This document shows, piece by piece, positions 8,973 through 17,144 of a DNA stretch of 41,551 bases. The notes under the pieces were generated by a model. That model saw only the letters and a program-made list of their open reading frames with translations. It had not been told where the DNA came from and did not search any database. The first letter of the stretch is position 1, and each line of letters begins with the position of its first letter. Position numbers and translations under genes: made by a program. Origin of the DNA: Chloroflexota bacterium (lineage in GTDB: Bacteria; Chloroflexota; Anaerolineae; Anaerolineales; Anaerolineaceae); the NCBI GenBank assembly GCA_012799995.1, contig JAAZKE010000005.1:1-41551 (forward strand), read 5' to 3'.

Positions 8973-11533
8973 GCGAATACCGTCACCATCGAGCCATTCT
9001 CACCCTTTTCAACTTCAATCCGTTGAGGGAAGGCATCTTTCAGTTCTTCGAGGTGTGTAATTACCAGAATCATCTCATAATCGTTCTGAACCTCCGTAAT
9101 CGCCTCAATCAGCCGTTGTCGCCCTTCGGCGTCCTGGCTCCCGAAGCCTTCGTCAATCACCAGTAACTGCATGCGCGCGCCAGAGCGTTTGGCAAGCATA
9201 TTCGCCAATGCCAGCCGGATTGCGAAATTTACACGGAACATCTCTCCGCCTGAAAACATTTCGTATGGGCGTGTTCCGTTTTCATCGTTGATCAGGATTT
9301 CCAGCGTTTCTTTCAAATCTTCACGTGTTTTCAGCGGTGCCTGTGTCCGGATATTGACCGACATTCTGCCATCGGTCAACCTGCTGAGCATCAGGTTGGC
9401 GTGCTCTTCAATTTCCGGCAGCGCTGCTTCAATCAACAGAGCCGGGATTCCATTTTTGGAAAAAGCCTGCTCCAGCGTTCTCCACTGACTAATAAGCTGC
9501 TTTGAACCGCTGATTTTGTTCTGCAGCTCCTTTTTCTCTTTTCGTAATGTGTCCAACACCTCATAACGTTGCACCGCGTTGTTGTGCACGTTGCGCACCC
9601 TGTCCAGTTGTTTCGAGGTTTCGAGCAGCTCAGCCTGTAACCCATTCACGTCAGGGAGCCCCTGTGATTCTTCCTGGTAGCGTCTTTTCGCAACCTCAAC
9701 CTGTTCCCCAAGTTCGGCAACTTCCTGTTCAGCCGCTGAAATATTTGCATTGAGGTTAGCCATCGAAATTTCCAGCTGCTTCAGCGTTGCTTTTGCCTGA
9801 ATGAGCTCATTCTGTTGCATTTCTGCAGCTGAGAGTTCCTTCTCTTTACGGCTGCTGACTGCATGAAATTCGTGGTCATAATTCAAAGCTTTCAGCGTTG
9901 TTTCAAGCTCAGCAACCCGTTGCCGCTCTTCTGTGCCATAAGACTGGCCATCCAATGCGGATAGAATTTCCAGCAGCCGAGCGCGAGCCTCTGCTTCCCG
10001 TTCTTTCCTGATTTCCACCTGTTCAATGTAGCCGCGCAAAGATTCTGCCTGCCTAACTGTCTGCTGAAAGGCTTTTTCATCCGCAGCAATGCTGGCTTGT
10101 TGTTTTTCGAGTCTGCTCTGCTCCGCACGTTCGCCTGCCAGCGATGTGTCTGTTTCCTGCAGCGACCGCGTCAAACCGGTTTTATCCTGTTCCAGTTGAG
10201 CAAGATACTGCTCACTGTGAACCGCATCCAGTTCCCGTCCACAAAACGGGCAGGGCGTTCCAACGCCCGCTGCCGATAAATCCTCAATCTTATGTTGAAT
10301 ATCATCCAGCCGCATCCCGAATGCTTCTCTGTTCCCGCTAAGACGTGAGATCGCTTGAAGGGAAGCATTCATTCTGATATTGATAGCTTCTTTTTGTGCG
10401 ATGTTCTTTTCCAACGCCTGTTGTCTTTCAGTAATCAGCACAAGATCGCGTGACCGTTCCTCATACCGAACAGAAAATTGCTCAATCTCCTTTAGCTCGC
10501 GCTGAAGACTGTCCCGGTCCGCTTCCAACCTGCTGGTCATCTTCTGAATCTCGCTCTCCAACGATGTTTTTTCACGCTCCAGTTTGTTGAACTGCAGCGC
10601 TCGTTGGGCGAGCTCTTCATTGACCTTCTTCACATCCAAATAGGCCTGGTACTGCTGCATCACTTCAGTTTCCTTTGAAAGCAGCCCATTAATCTTGTCA
10701 GCTCTTGTCAGGTATTCCTGTTTCCGGGCTTGATCAGCCCGAAGATCGGCTTGCCGTTTTTCAAGCGTTTTTTGCAGAAATTGAAGCCCATCCAATTGCC
10801 CTTTCAAACGCTCCTGCAACAGCCTTGCTTCTGTTAAGCTTTTATTTTTGAGTTGGAACGACTCATTCATTGCATCGAGATCCGCTTTGGCTTTTTCCAT
10901 TTCAAGCCGCCGCGGCAGTTCCTCATTTAATTCGTTTTCAATATCATCGTCCCGCAGTTCAGCAGCACGGAGTACGATTGACTCATTTTTCGATCGTTCA
11001 GCGGCAATCTCTTTATAACGATCCCAGACTTCCAGTTCAAGGATATTGCTGAGGATTTTCTTTCGGTTTGCTGGCGATTGATTAGTAAACAAATCCGCTT
11101 TGCCCTGCAGAAAGAAAGAGACATTGATGAAAGTGTCGTAATCCAGGTGCAGTGTGCGGGCGATCTGTCTGTTGGTTCCAGTGAGCGTGTTTTCGGTTAA
11201 AATACGCCATTCCTCAGTCTCATCTGACCAGACAAAGAAATCGACGCGACCCGTCTTGCCGCGTTCAAGCACCCGGATAATTCGATAGACTTCCGATTCA
11301 TATTCAAATTCGAAAATTACCTCAGCGAGATTGTTCCCACTGCTGGAGTTAATCAGACTGTAATCGGTACTGCGCGCCTTGCCAAACAGCGCCCAGGTCA
11401 TGGCATCCAATAAGGACGATTTGCCCGAACCGTTTTCCCCTGAAATACAGGCTACGCGAATATCGCTGAAATCAATATCAGCGGGCTCACTGTATGATAA
11501 AAATCCGCGTATCTTCAGCCGACGGGGAATCAT
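8969..11533 (-). CDS. sbcC: SbcC/Rad50-type SMC-like nuclease ATPase
   Basis: An 854-aa SMC-family ATPase. Walker A is GENGSGKSS at residues 32-40. Two long coiled-coil arms (about 180-420 and 450-690) flank the zinc hook CPFC (C428, C431). The ABC signature FSGGE (760-764) and Walker B LLVIDEGFGSQD follow near residue 795. It is shorter than E. coli SbcC (1048 aa) and close to archaeal or phage Rad50 size. With SbcD it would form the SbcCD (Mre11-Rad50-like) complex that opens and trims hairpins and protein-blocked DNA ends. Unusually, a CorC/HlyC gene sits between sbcD and sbcC. It starts 5 bases after that gene's stop, and its own stop overlaps the downstream glycosyltransferase start (ATGA). 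Confidence 0.95.
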   Translation of the reverse strand: MIPRRLKIRGFLSYSEPADIDFSDIRVACISGENGSGKSSLLDAMTWALFGKARSTDYSLINSSSGNNLAEVIFEFEYESEVYRIIRVLERGKTGRVDFFVWSDETEEWRILTENTLTGTNRQIARTLHLDYDTFINVSFFLQGKADLFTNQSPANRKKILSNILELEVWDRYKEIAAERSKNESIVLRAAELRDDDIENELNEELPRRLEMEKAKADLDAMNESFQLKNKSLTEARLLQERLKGQLDGLQFLQKTLEKRQADLRADQARKQEYLTRADKINGLLSKETEVMQQYQAYLDVKKVNEELAQRALQFNKLEREKTSLESEIQKMTSRLEADRDSLQRELKEIEQFSVRYEERSRDLVLITERQQALEKNIAQKEAINIRMNASLQAISRLSGNREAFGMRLDDIQHKIEDLSAAGVGTPCPFCGRELDAVHSEQYLAQLEQDKTGLTRSLQETDTSLAGERAEQSRLEKQQASIAADEKAFQQTVRQAESLRGYIEQVEIRKEREAEARARLLEILSALDGQSYGTEERQRVAELETTLKALNYDHEFHAVSSRKEKELSAAEMQQNELIQAKATLKQLEISMANLNANISAAEQEVAELGEQVEVAKRRYQEESQGLPDVNGLQAELLETSKQLDRVRNVHNNAVQRYEVLDTLRKEKKELQNKISGSKQLISQWRTLEQAFSKNGIPALLIEAALPEIEEHANLMLSRLTDGRMSVNIRTQAPLKTREDLKETLEILINDENGTRPYEMFSGGEMFRVNFAIRLALANMLAKRSGARMQLLVIDEGFGSQDAEGRQRLIEAITEVQNDYEMILVITHLEELKDAFPQRIEVEKGENGSMVTVFA

Positions 11534-11538
11534 GCCAG

Positions 11539-12888
11539 CTAATCTCCATGATTATGTGAAGATGCACCCGGTGAGCTATCCTCATCAGAAGCTTCTTCAA
11601 CTTTACTGACCAGAACTTTATCGATGCGGAGGTTATCCATATCCACCACTTCGAACCGGTAGCCATTTTTCTCAAATGAATCACCGACATTCGGGATGAA
11701 ACCGAACTGACTGAGGATATATCCACCCAACGTTTGGAAGCCAATGCGATCTTCGTCTTCCAATTCCTTGATCTCCAGCGTAAGTTTTGTTTCATCAATG
11801 TCCAGCTGACCGTCCAGCAGATAGCTGCCATCCGCGCGTTGAACGATCGGATTTTCGACTAAGCCAATTGAATTTGGCACGTCGCCGACCAGCGTCTCCA
11901 TGATATCCATCAAGGTTACCATGCCGGAAAACCCGCCATATTCATCCAGCACAATAGCCACCTGTGTGCCGGCGTCCCGCAAAATATCCACCACCGAAAG
12001 CGCAGATTTGCTCTCAGGGATAAACAGCGGTTTGTCAGCAATGGCCATCAGATCGATGTCTTTTCCGCGGATAAATTCATCCAGCAGTTTTTTGGAAGAG
12101 ACGATCCCAATCACGTTATCGGTATGGCCTTGAACCAGCGGATAGAAAAGGTTGTCGGATACCATGATTTCCGAAAGATTCTCGTCAACCGGCTCATCAA
12201 CGTCCAGCCAGGGCACCTCAATGCGCGGCGTCATCAGCGCGTCCACGGTACGATCGCTCATGCGGAAGACGCTCTCGACGATATCCTGCTCGGTCTCCTC
12301 AAAAACACCAACCTGTTTCCCCTGCTCAATCATCACTTTTACTTCTTCTTCAGAGACGGAATGATCAGCAGTCTCTTTGACATCAATCAGTTTCAGAATT
12401 AATTCAGTAGAAAAACTCAGGAATTTAACCAGCGGCATCGTGATTATGGAAAGCACCCTCATGAGACCGCTCATGCACATCGCGATCTTCTCGGGTTCAG
12501 CAATCGCCAGACGCTTCGGCACCAACTCACCGATCACCAGGCTGAAATAGGTGATCACCAGAGAAACCAGAATCACTGCAAAATTGTCCGCAGCGGATGC
12601 TAACCAGGGTACTTTTCGCATCAGATTCGCCACCGGATCAGAAAACAGCGTCGCACCATACGCACCGGCGATGATACTGATCAGGGAAATGACAATTTGG
12701 ATGGTTGAGAAAAATGCATTGGGGTTGTCCACCAACTCCAGTGTGGATCTCGCTTTCGCATTTCCATTTTCCGCTTCACTCTGCAGCCGCGTTCTACGAA
12801 CAGACACAACCGCCATTTCTGTCATCGAAAAAATTCCATTGACAACAATCAGCAACAACAACAGCATTACGTTTTTTAATGTTTCCAT
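11539..12888 (-). CDS. HlyC/CorC-family membrane protein (CNNM/DUF21 + CBS pair + CorC_HlyC)
   Basis: A 449-aa protein. The N-terminal DUF21/CNNM membrane domain (about residues 1-200) has helices including NVMLLLLLIVVNGIFSMTEM and the signature GELVPKRLAIAEPE. Two CBS domains (about 215-335) include MTPRIEVPWLDVD and DEYGGFSGMVTLMDIMETLVGD, and the C-terminal CorC_HlyC domain runs about 355-430. The tail is acidic and serine-rich (EEASDEDSSPGAS). Members are linked to Mg2+/Co2+ export, with CBS domains binding adenine nucleotides. A good AAGGTG ribosome site precedes the ATG. The position between sbcD and sbcC is unusual; whether it has any link to Mg/Mn-dependent nuclease activity is speculation. 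Confidence 0.94.
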   Translation of the reverse strand: METLKNVMLLLLLIVVNGIFSMTEMAVVSVRRTRLQSEAENGNAKARSTLELVDNPNAFFSTIQIVISLISIIAGAYGATLFSDPVANLMRKVPWLASAADNFAVILVSLVITYFSLVIGELVPKRLAIAEPEKIAMCMSGLMRVLSIITMPLVKFLSFSTELILKLIDVKETADHSVSEEEVKVMIEQGKQVGVFEETEQDIVESVFRMSDRTVDALMTPRIEVPWLDVDEPVDENLSEIMVSDNLFYPLVQGHTDNVIGIVSSKKLLDEFIRGKDIDLMAIADKPLFIPESKSALSVVDILRDAGTQVAIVLDEYGGFSGMVTLMDIMETLVGDVPNSIGLVENPIVQRADGSYLLDGQLDIDETKLTLEIKELEDEDRIGFQTLGGYILSQFGFIPNVGDSFEKNGYRFEVVDMDNLRIDKVLVSKVEEASDEDSSPGASSHNHGD

Positions 12889-12913
12889 GACACCTTACTT
12901 ACTATGCGAAACG

Positions 12914-14170
12914 TCAACTCTCCTGCGGACTGATCCCTTCAGCCTCGCTGAAAATGGTTTGGGCTGCTGCCTGAAGCGCAGCAATTTCACTTTCCTCAGT
13001 ACTTTTAGACAACAGATAAGCTTCCAACAGATCCTGATGGGTCATACTGCTGATCCCTGAATCCAGGTTCAATCGTATCCGTGATTTCATCTGTCGGTTT
13101 TTGACCAGTTTAAAATCAAAAGCGCCTGCCACCTCACTACGCAGCTTGCGCTCGTCAAAGGCATATTCCCAGGCCTCGGGATACGACACCTGCAGCGAGA
13201 TCATCGCATCGGTAATATCTTCCGCCGGGGGCAAGGCAGCCATCACTTCATTTTGAAACTGCTCCTCAGAGGTGATGGTCACTTTGATGTTGTACATTGG
13301 TCTGGTAGCCAACGGCACAAAACGATAACTGGTTCCTTCGCGTGCGATGTCCGCCAGGATAAACCCCTTTGTTTCTTCCGATTCCCCATAATTTACTCGT
13401 TCAATCGAACCGGGATAGATTACCGGCGGCTTTTGGCCTTCATTAAGATCCTGAAATTTGTGAATATGCCCAAGCGCAGTGTACGCGATGCGCGAGTCTT
13501 TCACCAGAGACAGCGGCAGCGTCACTTCTTTACCCAGCATCACCACCTGATCTGAGGAGAAAACAGCACCCTGAACCGAATAATGAGCCATCAGAATCAA
13601 AGGCAGCGTTGGATCCGCCTGAGACAACAGCTCATCCATCTTTGAGATAATCTGCTCTTCCAGGCTGAAGATTGGGCTGGTACCGCTTTCCTCACCGGTC
13701 TGGATCGTTTGATCCCGCGCAACCATTCGCGATCGCGAAATCCACGGAAAAGTCAGCACCTGCACAGGTACACCATGCAGTTCTTCCGGTGTCCAGATTT
13801 TGGGAACGCGTGCAAGATGCAGGTAAGGAATCCGCAGCGTACCATATTCCTGTAACGCTGAAGCTTTGCCGCCGGCGATGGAGGTGTCATGATTCCCGGC
13901 AATCATCAAAGTAGGGATTCTGGCATCCGAGAGGCGCATCATCCGCTTTCCCCATTCCCGCTGGTAAGTGGGAACAGGCGTCGCGTCACGATATGCATCC
14001 CCGGCAAACAACACCAGATCAACTTTTTCCGATATGGCAGCATCCACAATTGAGTCCAACGCCTTGAGAAAGTCGAGCGTCCGGTAGGAAAACCCACTTT
14101 GTGGATCGCGCCTGCCACCCTGGATCATATCAATATGCGCATCGGAAAAATGGAGAACTCTCACACCCAT
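12914..14170 (-). CDS. sbcD: SbcD/Mre11-type DNA repair exonuclease
   Basis: A 418-aa calcineurin-like metallophosphoesterase with all five metal and active-site blocks of SbcD/Mre11 in order: FSDAHID near residue 9, FAGDAYRD, IAGNHDTS, LMAHYS and LGHIHKF. A capping domain follows at about 290-400. SbcD is the Mn-dependent nuclease subunit that works with SbcC on hairpins and double-strand ends. It starts 3 bases after the stop of the C39-TPR gene and is 25 bases from the CorC/HlyC gene, in the same minus-strand run as SbcC. Assignment as SbcD rather than another phosphoesterase is strengthened by SbcC in the same operon. Confidence 0.94.
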   Translation of the reverse strand: MGVRVLHFSDAHIDMIQGGRRDPQSGFSYRTLDFLKALDSIVDAAISEKVDLVLFAGDAYRDATPVPTYQREWGKRMMRLSDARIPTLMIAGNHDTSIAGGKASALQEYGTLRIPYLHLARVPKIWTPEELHGVPVQVLTFPWISRSRMVARDQTIQTGEESGTSPIFSLEEQIISKMDELLSQADPTLPLILMAHYSVQGAVFSSDQVVMLGKEVTLPLSLVKDSRIAYTALGHIHKFQDLNEGQKPPVIYPGSIERVNYGESEETKGFILADIAREGTSYRFVPLATRPMYNIKVTITSEEQFQNEVMAALPPAEDITDAMISLQVSYPEAWEYAFDERKLRSEVAGAFDFKLVKNRQMKSRIRLNLDSGISSMTHQDLLEAYLLSKSTEESEIAALQAAAQTIFSEAEGISPQES

Positions 14171-14173
14171 GAT

Positions 14174-15517
14174 CTAAATTCCCAGCTCCGCTTTCAGTGC
14201 CTCACAGGGGATGAAGCCCGGGTGCACATTCAAGCAGTTGTTGACGTCTTCTTCGACCAGTTTGAATGATCCCAATGCCTGATTGGCTTTCGCCCGCCAA
14301 TAATAGGACTCTTCCAAAAATGGCTCATTGGTGCTGGCGATCGCGATATCAGCCAGATTGATCAGATCCTGATAGCGCCCGCTGTAATAATAAGCATAAT
14401 AGGGTCCGGTTTGATACCAGATAATGCGGTAAGGACGGATGGCCTGCTCCAGTTCGGCATAAAACTGATATGCCATATCATAAGACTGAGCAGCGCCGTA
14501 GAAATCGTTCAAATCAACCTGAGCTGATCCGCGATTGAAATATGCATAAAAATAACTTTCCGCGTCTTTGGCTGAAGCAACCTGTTCATCCGCCATTTTG
14601 AATGCGTTTTCCTTCGTCCATTGTTCGTTGGTGTATGGGCCAAGAATTGAATACAGTTCGGCTTCTCTGTCGCCCGGATAGACAACCATAAACTCATAGT
14701 TAAATGATCGCCACTCCAAATCGATTTTCTCATATTTTATCCTGAAATTGGCTTGATAATAGCTGTCCTGCACAATCCATTCCTGCGAAGCGTCATCGTA
14801 ACCGGTCATCAGGTTGTAATGTCCCATCCAACTGAGGTTACCGTTCACTTCCTGCATGAAAGCCCCTTTTTCAATCAATACCGGAAAACCGGAGACAATC
14901 AGGCGCTTCAGCAACGTCGGAGTTCCGCCTCTGCGGACAATCGAGCGCAGTCCGGTGTTTTGAGAGACGAACTGTTCCATCTCGTAAAACATCACGTTCT
15001 TGTCCTTGTCCATCGGCTTCAGCCATTTGCCAGCTTTGATCCGATCGCCATCCCAGCCCCAATACGTGAGCGCCATCGAAAGATTGGTGGGCGCGCAATA
15101 GTTCCAGACCCCGTGCTGATCCTCGTACTTGACCCCTGTCAGGTTAAATGTGGGCGGCAGAGGTACCATCGTTTCGGTCGGCAGGGGCGTGACAGTCGCA
15201 GTTGGCATGATCGTCGCTGTACTGGCAGCCACCACCGTAGTCAGATCCATCGTTGGCACCACGGGTTCTGTCGGCTCAACCGGCATAATCACCAGCGTTT
15301 CTGCGGGTGCGGGCAGGGTAACTGTTTCCTGTGCACCTCCCACGGGAACAAAAACTTCCTTCCCCGGCGGATTCGAAAGATAATACAACCTGTTTTTCAG
15401 CTTCTCAACCTGGAATGACAGGCGCGAACGAACGGGCGTGAACAAACCGATCGAAAGGATCAATACGATCGTTACGACGGCCATCAAAATCGGGAGCTTA
15501 TCCCTGTCAAATTTCAT
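14174..15517 (-). CDS. Membrane-anchored C39-like cysteine peptidase-fold protein with TPR-like C-terminus
   Basis: A 447-aa protein. A signal-anchor helix lies at residues 9-26. A Pro/Thr/Val-rich linker (about 55-122) would cross the wall or spacer. A C39_2-like papain-fold domain (about 125-285) has the candidate catalytic triad C141 (in NYCAPTNLSMAL), H233 (in GHYNLMTGYDD) and D251 (in VQDSYY). The C-terminal 150 residues contain helix pairs with YFNRGSAQVDLNDFYGAAQSY and YYWRAKANQALGS, which look like tetratricopeptide repeats. It is probably extracytoplasmic; the substrate is unknown and peptidase activity is unproven. It lies 3 bases before sbcD. No clear ribosome site precedes the ATG. 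Confidence 0.85.
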   Translation of the reverse strand: MKFDRDKLPILMAVVTIVLILSIGLFTPVRSRLSFQVEKLKNRLYYLSNPPGKEVFVPVGGAQETVTLPAPAETLVIMPVEPTEPVVPTMDLTTVVAASTATIMPTATVTPLPTETMVPLPPTFNLTGVKYEDQHGVWNYCAPTNLSMALTYWGWDGDRIKAGKWLKPMDKDKNVMFYEMEQFVSQNTGLRSIVRRGGTPTLLKRLIVSGFPVLIEKGAFMQEVNGNLSWMGHYNLMTGYDDASQEWIVQDSYYQANFRIKYEKIDLEWRSFNYEFMVVYPGDREAELYSILGPYTNEQWTKENAFKMADEQVASAKDAESYFYAYFNRGSAQVDLNDFYGAAQSYDMAYQFYAELEQAIRPYRIIWYQTGPYYAYYYSGRYQDLINLADIAIASTNEPFLEESYYWRAKANQALGSFKLVEEDVNNCLNVHPGFIPCEALKAELGI

Positions 15518-15562
15518 AAATGTAAATCGGTGATCAGGAAAGGATTTCTGTTACTGTCAACG

Positions 15563-15907
15563 CTACTCTTCATCCTCGTCCAGCCGAATTTCAAGTTTCA
15601 CCTGTTCTGGTTTCACTCTGACCCAGAGGACGATCTTGTCCCCTTCTTCAGTTTCCAGCGCCCGGGCAGCAACAATCGGAATTTCCTGTTCCAGGCCGAT
15701 TGGATTGCGGTAGCGGAGATACATCGTGTCCTGTTGACTCCAGGTGCGGTTGCAGCGGTCGATCAGTTCCTGGCCATTCGCCGTCCGCAGATTGGTCATC
15801 ACCACTTCAAAACTGGCTGGTGCTTCAACTATCGCAGCAGCCCATTCCGAATTGATCGCTTCAAAAGTCGGCGTCGGACCTTCGATGATCGTAATTTTAT
15901 TGTCCAT
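15563..15907 (-). CDS. Small conserved-looking protein of unknown function
   Basis: A 114-aa acidic protein with no signal peptide or membrane segment. It opens with MDNKITIIEGPTPTFE and contains a predicted beta-rich stretch (FEVVMTNLRTANGQ, DTMYLRYRNPIGLEQE, DKIVLWVRVK), ending in a run of acidic residues. I do not recognise a family. GGTAAGA about 8 bases before the ATG is an acceptable ribosome site. It is the first gene of the long minus-strand run, 45 bases upstream of the C39-TPR gene, and codon and base usage match the flanking core genes. The regular composition and position support a real gene. Confidence 0.7.
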   Translation of the reverse strand: MDNKITIIEGPTPTFEAINSEWAAAIVEAPASFEVVMTNLRTANGQELIDRCNRTWSQQDTMYLRYRNPIGLEQEIPIVAARALETEEGDKIVLWVRVKPEQVKLEIRLDEDEE

Positions 15908-16022
15908 ATTGATATCTTACCATACTGTTTGTTTGCTGAAATTGATCGCTTGGGATTCATGATCTAAAGATCTTTTACCCCTGCGATGCCATGACGAAAA
16001 TGAAACCGAATTACCGGAAGAA

Positions 16023-16052
16023 AAACCCTCCGTTCGTTCAAACAGAGGGTTT
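16023..16052 (-). terminator. Rho-independent terminator of rpsU-infA
   Basis: On the minus strand an 8-bp stem (AAACCCTC / GAGGGTTT) extends through one mismatch by three more pairs around a 6-base loop. It is followed by TTTTTTCTT. It lies 25 bases past the infA stop and faces the right way to end that operon. Confidence 0.88.
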
Positions 16053-16076
16053 CTTTCAAGTAACGAATTTATCGGA

Positions 16077-16328
16077 TTATTCATCCATATCAGTTCCACT
16101 AGAACTTTGTTTTCGCTGACGGAAGATAATCCTGCCGCGTGTCAAGTCGTAGGGAGATAATTCAACCCGGACGCGGTCACCGAGCAGAATCCGGATATAA
16201 AACTTCCGCATCTTGCCGGAGAGATACGCTAACAGTTCATGCCCATTATCCAGTCGTACCCGGAATTGCGTCCCAGGCAGGGCTTCGATGATTGTGCCGT
16301 CAACAGTAATCTTTTCTTCTTTTGCCAT
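16077..16328 (-). CDS. infA: Translation initiation factor IF-1
   Basis: An 83-aa S1-fold protein that starts [19 protein letters not shown] and contains [21 protein letters not shown] and [21 protein letters not shown], the diagnostic IF-1 sequence. IF-1 binds the ribosomal A site during initiation, with IF-2 and IF-3. It is about ten residues longer than most IF-1 proteins because of a Ser/Gln-rich tail after residue 72. GAAGGA precedes the ATG at proper spacing. It lies 22 bases downstream of rpsU on the same strand and shares its promoter and terminator. The common bacterial neighbour of infA (rpmJ-rpsM operon) is not here. Confidence 0.97.
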   Translation of the reverse strand: MAKEEKITVDGTIIEALPGTQFRVRLDNGHELLAYLSGKMRKFYIRILLGDRVRVELSPYDLTRGRIIFRQRKQSSSGTDMDE

Positions 16329-16350
16329 TTATTCCTTCAAAGGAAACGGA

Positions 16351-16548
16351 CTAATCCGTTCTCCCCGTGCTTCGTCTCTTTAACCGACGCATTGATTTCT
16401 TGCGCTCAACCCGTTTGGTCTCGCTTTTGGATACGAACCATCGTTTGCGTCGAACCGTGCTCAGGACACCACTCTTAACTACCTTCTTGCGAAAGCGCTT
16501 CAGCAGTTGATCCTGTGTTTCATTTTGTCGTAATACAACACTTGCCAT
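16351..16548 (-). CDS. rpsU: Small ribosomal subunit protein bS21
   Basis: The 65-aa basic protein begins MASVVLRQNETQDQLLKRF and continues through KRWFVSKSETKRVERKKS, the bS21 pattern, with an Arg/Lys-rich C-terminus. bS21 sits near the anti-Shine-Dalgarno end of 16S rRNA in the 30S subunit. The frame is open eight codons further upstream, but the ATG at 16548 follows GGTGAGAG at good spacing and matches the usual N-terminus. It is the first gene of a two-gene operon with infA, driven by a consensus promoter about 110 bases upstream, which leaves a leader of roughly 105 bases. Confidence 0.95.
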   Translation of the reverse strand: MASVVLRQNETQDQLLKRFRKKVVKSGVLSTVRRKRWFVSKSETKRVERKKSMRRLKRRSTGRTD

Positions 16549-16659
16549 TTTTCTCTCACCCCCTCTCATCACCGGGGACTTCGGCTGAATTTATAACTTC
16601 ATCCGAGCTTTTTGCATCATTTAGGATTTGCGTCCAAAAACGATCGCATAACCAGAAAG

Positions 16660-16688
16660 ATTATACCGTCCAGCCCGTCCCTTGTCAA
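16660..16688 (-). promoter_or_regulatory. Consensus sigma70-type promoter of rpsU-infA
   Basis: Read on the minus strand, a perfect TTGACA (16688-16683) and a perfect TATAAT (16665-16660) are separated by exactly 17 bases. Transcription would start near 16653. It is the only fully consensus promoter I see in the window and fits strong constitutive expression of translation genes. Confidence 0.9.
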
Positions 16689-16720
16689 ATTTGGGCAGGA
16701 ATTAGGTTGAATACACATTG

Positions 16721-16746
16721 GATTCACCTCCACAGGCGTGGGGAAA
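16721..16746. repeat. Single type I-E CRISPR-repeat-like hairpin (orphan)
   Basis: The stem CTCCAC / GTGGGG (16728-16743) with loop AGGC sits in a run CCACAGGCGTGGGGA that matches the core of common type I-E CRISPR repeats. The outer parts of a normal repeat (GTGTTCC, ATGAACC) are absent and there is no second copy or cas gene nearby. It could be a lone degenerate repeat or an unrelated hairpin. Confidence 0.3.
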
Positions 16747-16754
16747 TCTTATAC

Positions 16755-16804
16755 GGGCGCGCCCTGAAAATATCAACGCTCAGTCATCCGTAAAAACGAA
16801 TGAC
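16755..16804. other. Palindrome and hairpin in the spacer between rpsU promoter and antitoxin gene
   Basis: The 300-base spacer between rpsU and the antitoxin gene holds no gene. Besides the promoter and the repeat-like hairpin it has the perfect palindrome GGGCGCGCCC (16755-16764) and an imperfect hairpin GTCATCCGT-AAAA-ACGAATGAC (16783-16804). The hairpin lies 43 bases past the antitoxin stop, but no U-run follows on the minus strand, so it is not a standard terminator. Confidence 0.45.
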
Positions 16805-16846
16805 GTTGTCCTGTACCAGCCGGAAAAGGACAAGAATAATGATTGA

Positions 16847-17131
16847 TCAGCGCTTCCTGGACGCAAGGACGTATGCAATGTACTGGTTCAGGCTTACCCC
16901 TTGTGTTTTCGCCTCTAAAGATAAATCGCGGTGCAGATTCTTGGGAATACGGACGTTGAGCTTGCCGCTGAATTCTCTTTCCTTGAGTATTTTGTCTAAT
17001 GATCGGTATTCGCTGGCTTTGCCTGCTGCCATATCTGCATCATATTCGTCTAATATTTTCTGTTCCTCTGCGGTTGGCTCTATGACTGGCACGCCTGCCA
17101 GCTTTTCTAGTAATCTCTCTGCTTCATTCAT
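16847..17131 (-). CDS. HicB-like ribbon-helix-helix antitoxin
   Basis: A 94-aa protein. The C-terminal third, FSGKLNVRIPKNLHRDLSLE followed by GVSLNQYIAYVLA, is the Arc-type ribbon-helix-helix DNA-binding module found in HicB-family antitoxins. The N-terminal 55 residues are acidic and probably form the toxin-neutralising part. It starts 13 bases after the stop of a RelE-like toxin gene, with AGGAG at good spacing. Such antitoxins bind the toxin and repress the shared promoter. The toxin-first order is the reverse of classical relBE. No other DNA-binding partner is visible, so this is the antitoxin by position and domain. Confidence 0.88.
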   Translation of the reverse strand: MNEAERLLEKLAGVPVIEPTAEEQKILDEYDADMAAGKASEYRSLDKILKEREFSGKLNVRIPKNLHRDLSLEAKTQGVSLNQYIAYVLASRKR

Positions 17132-17144
17132 GGTATTGCTCCTA

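Noticed and set aside
14753-15418. Long open frame opposite the C39-TPR gene, and similar antisense frames at 3613-4038 and 5638-6141
   Set aside because: They lie inside well-supported genes on the other strand, have Arg/His/Cys-rich or otherwise unnatural composition and no ribosome sites.
16721-16746. CRISPR array
   Set aside because: Only one repeat-like unit, no spacers, no second repeat and no cas genes.
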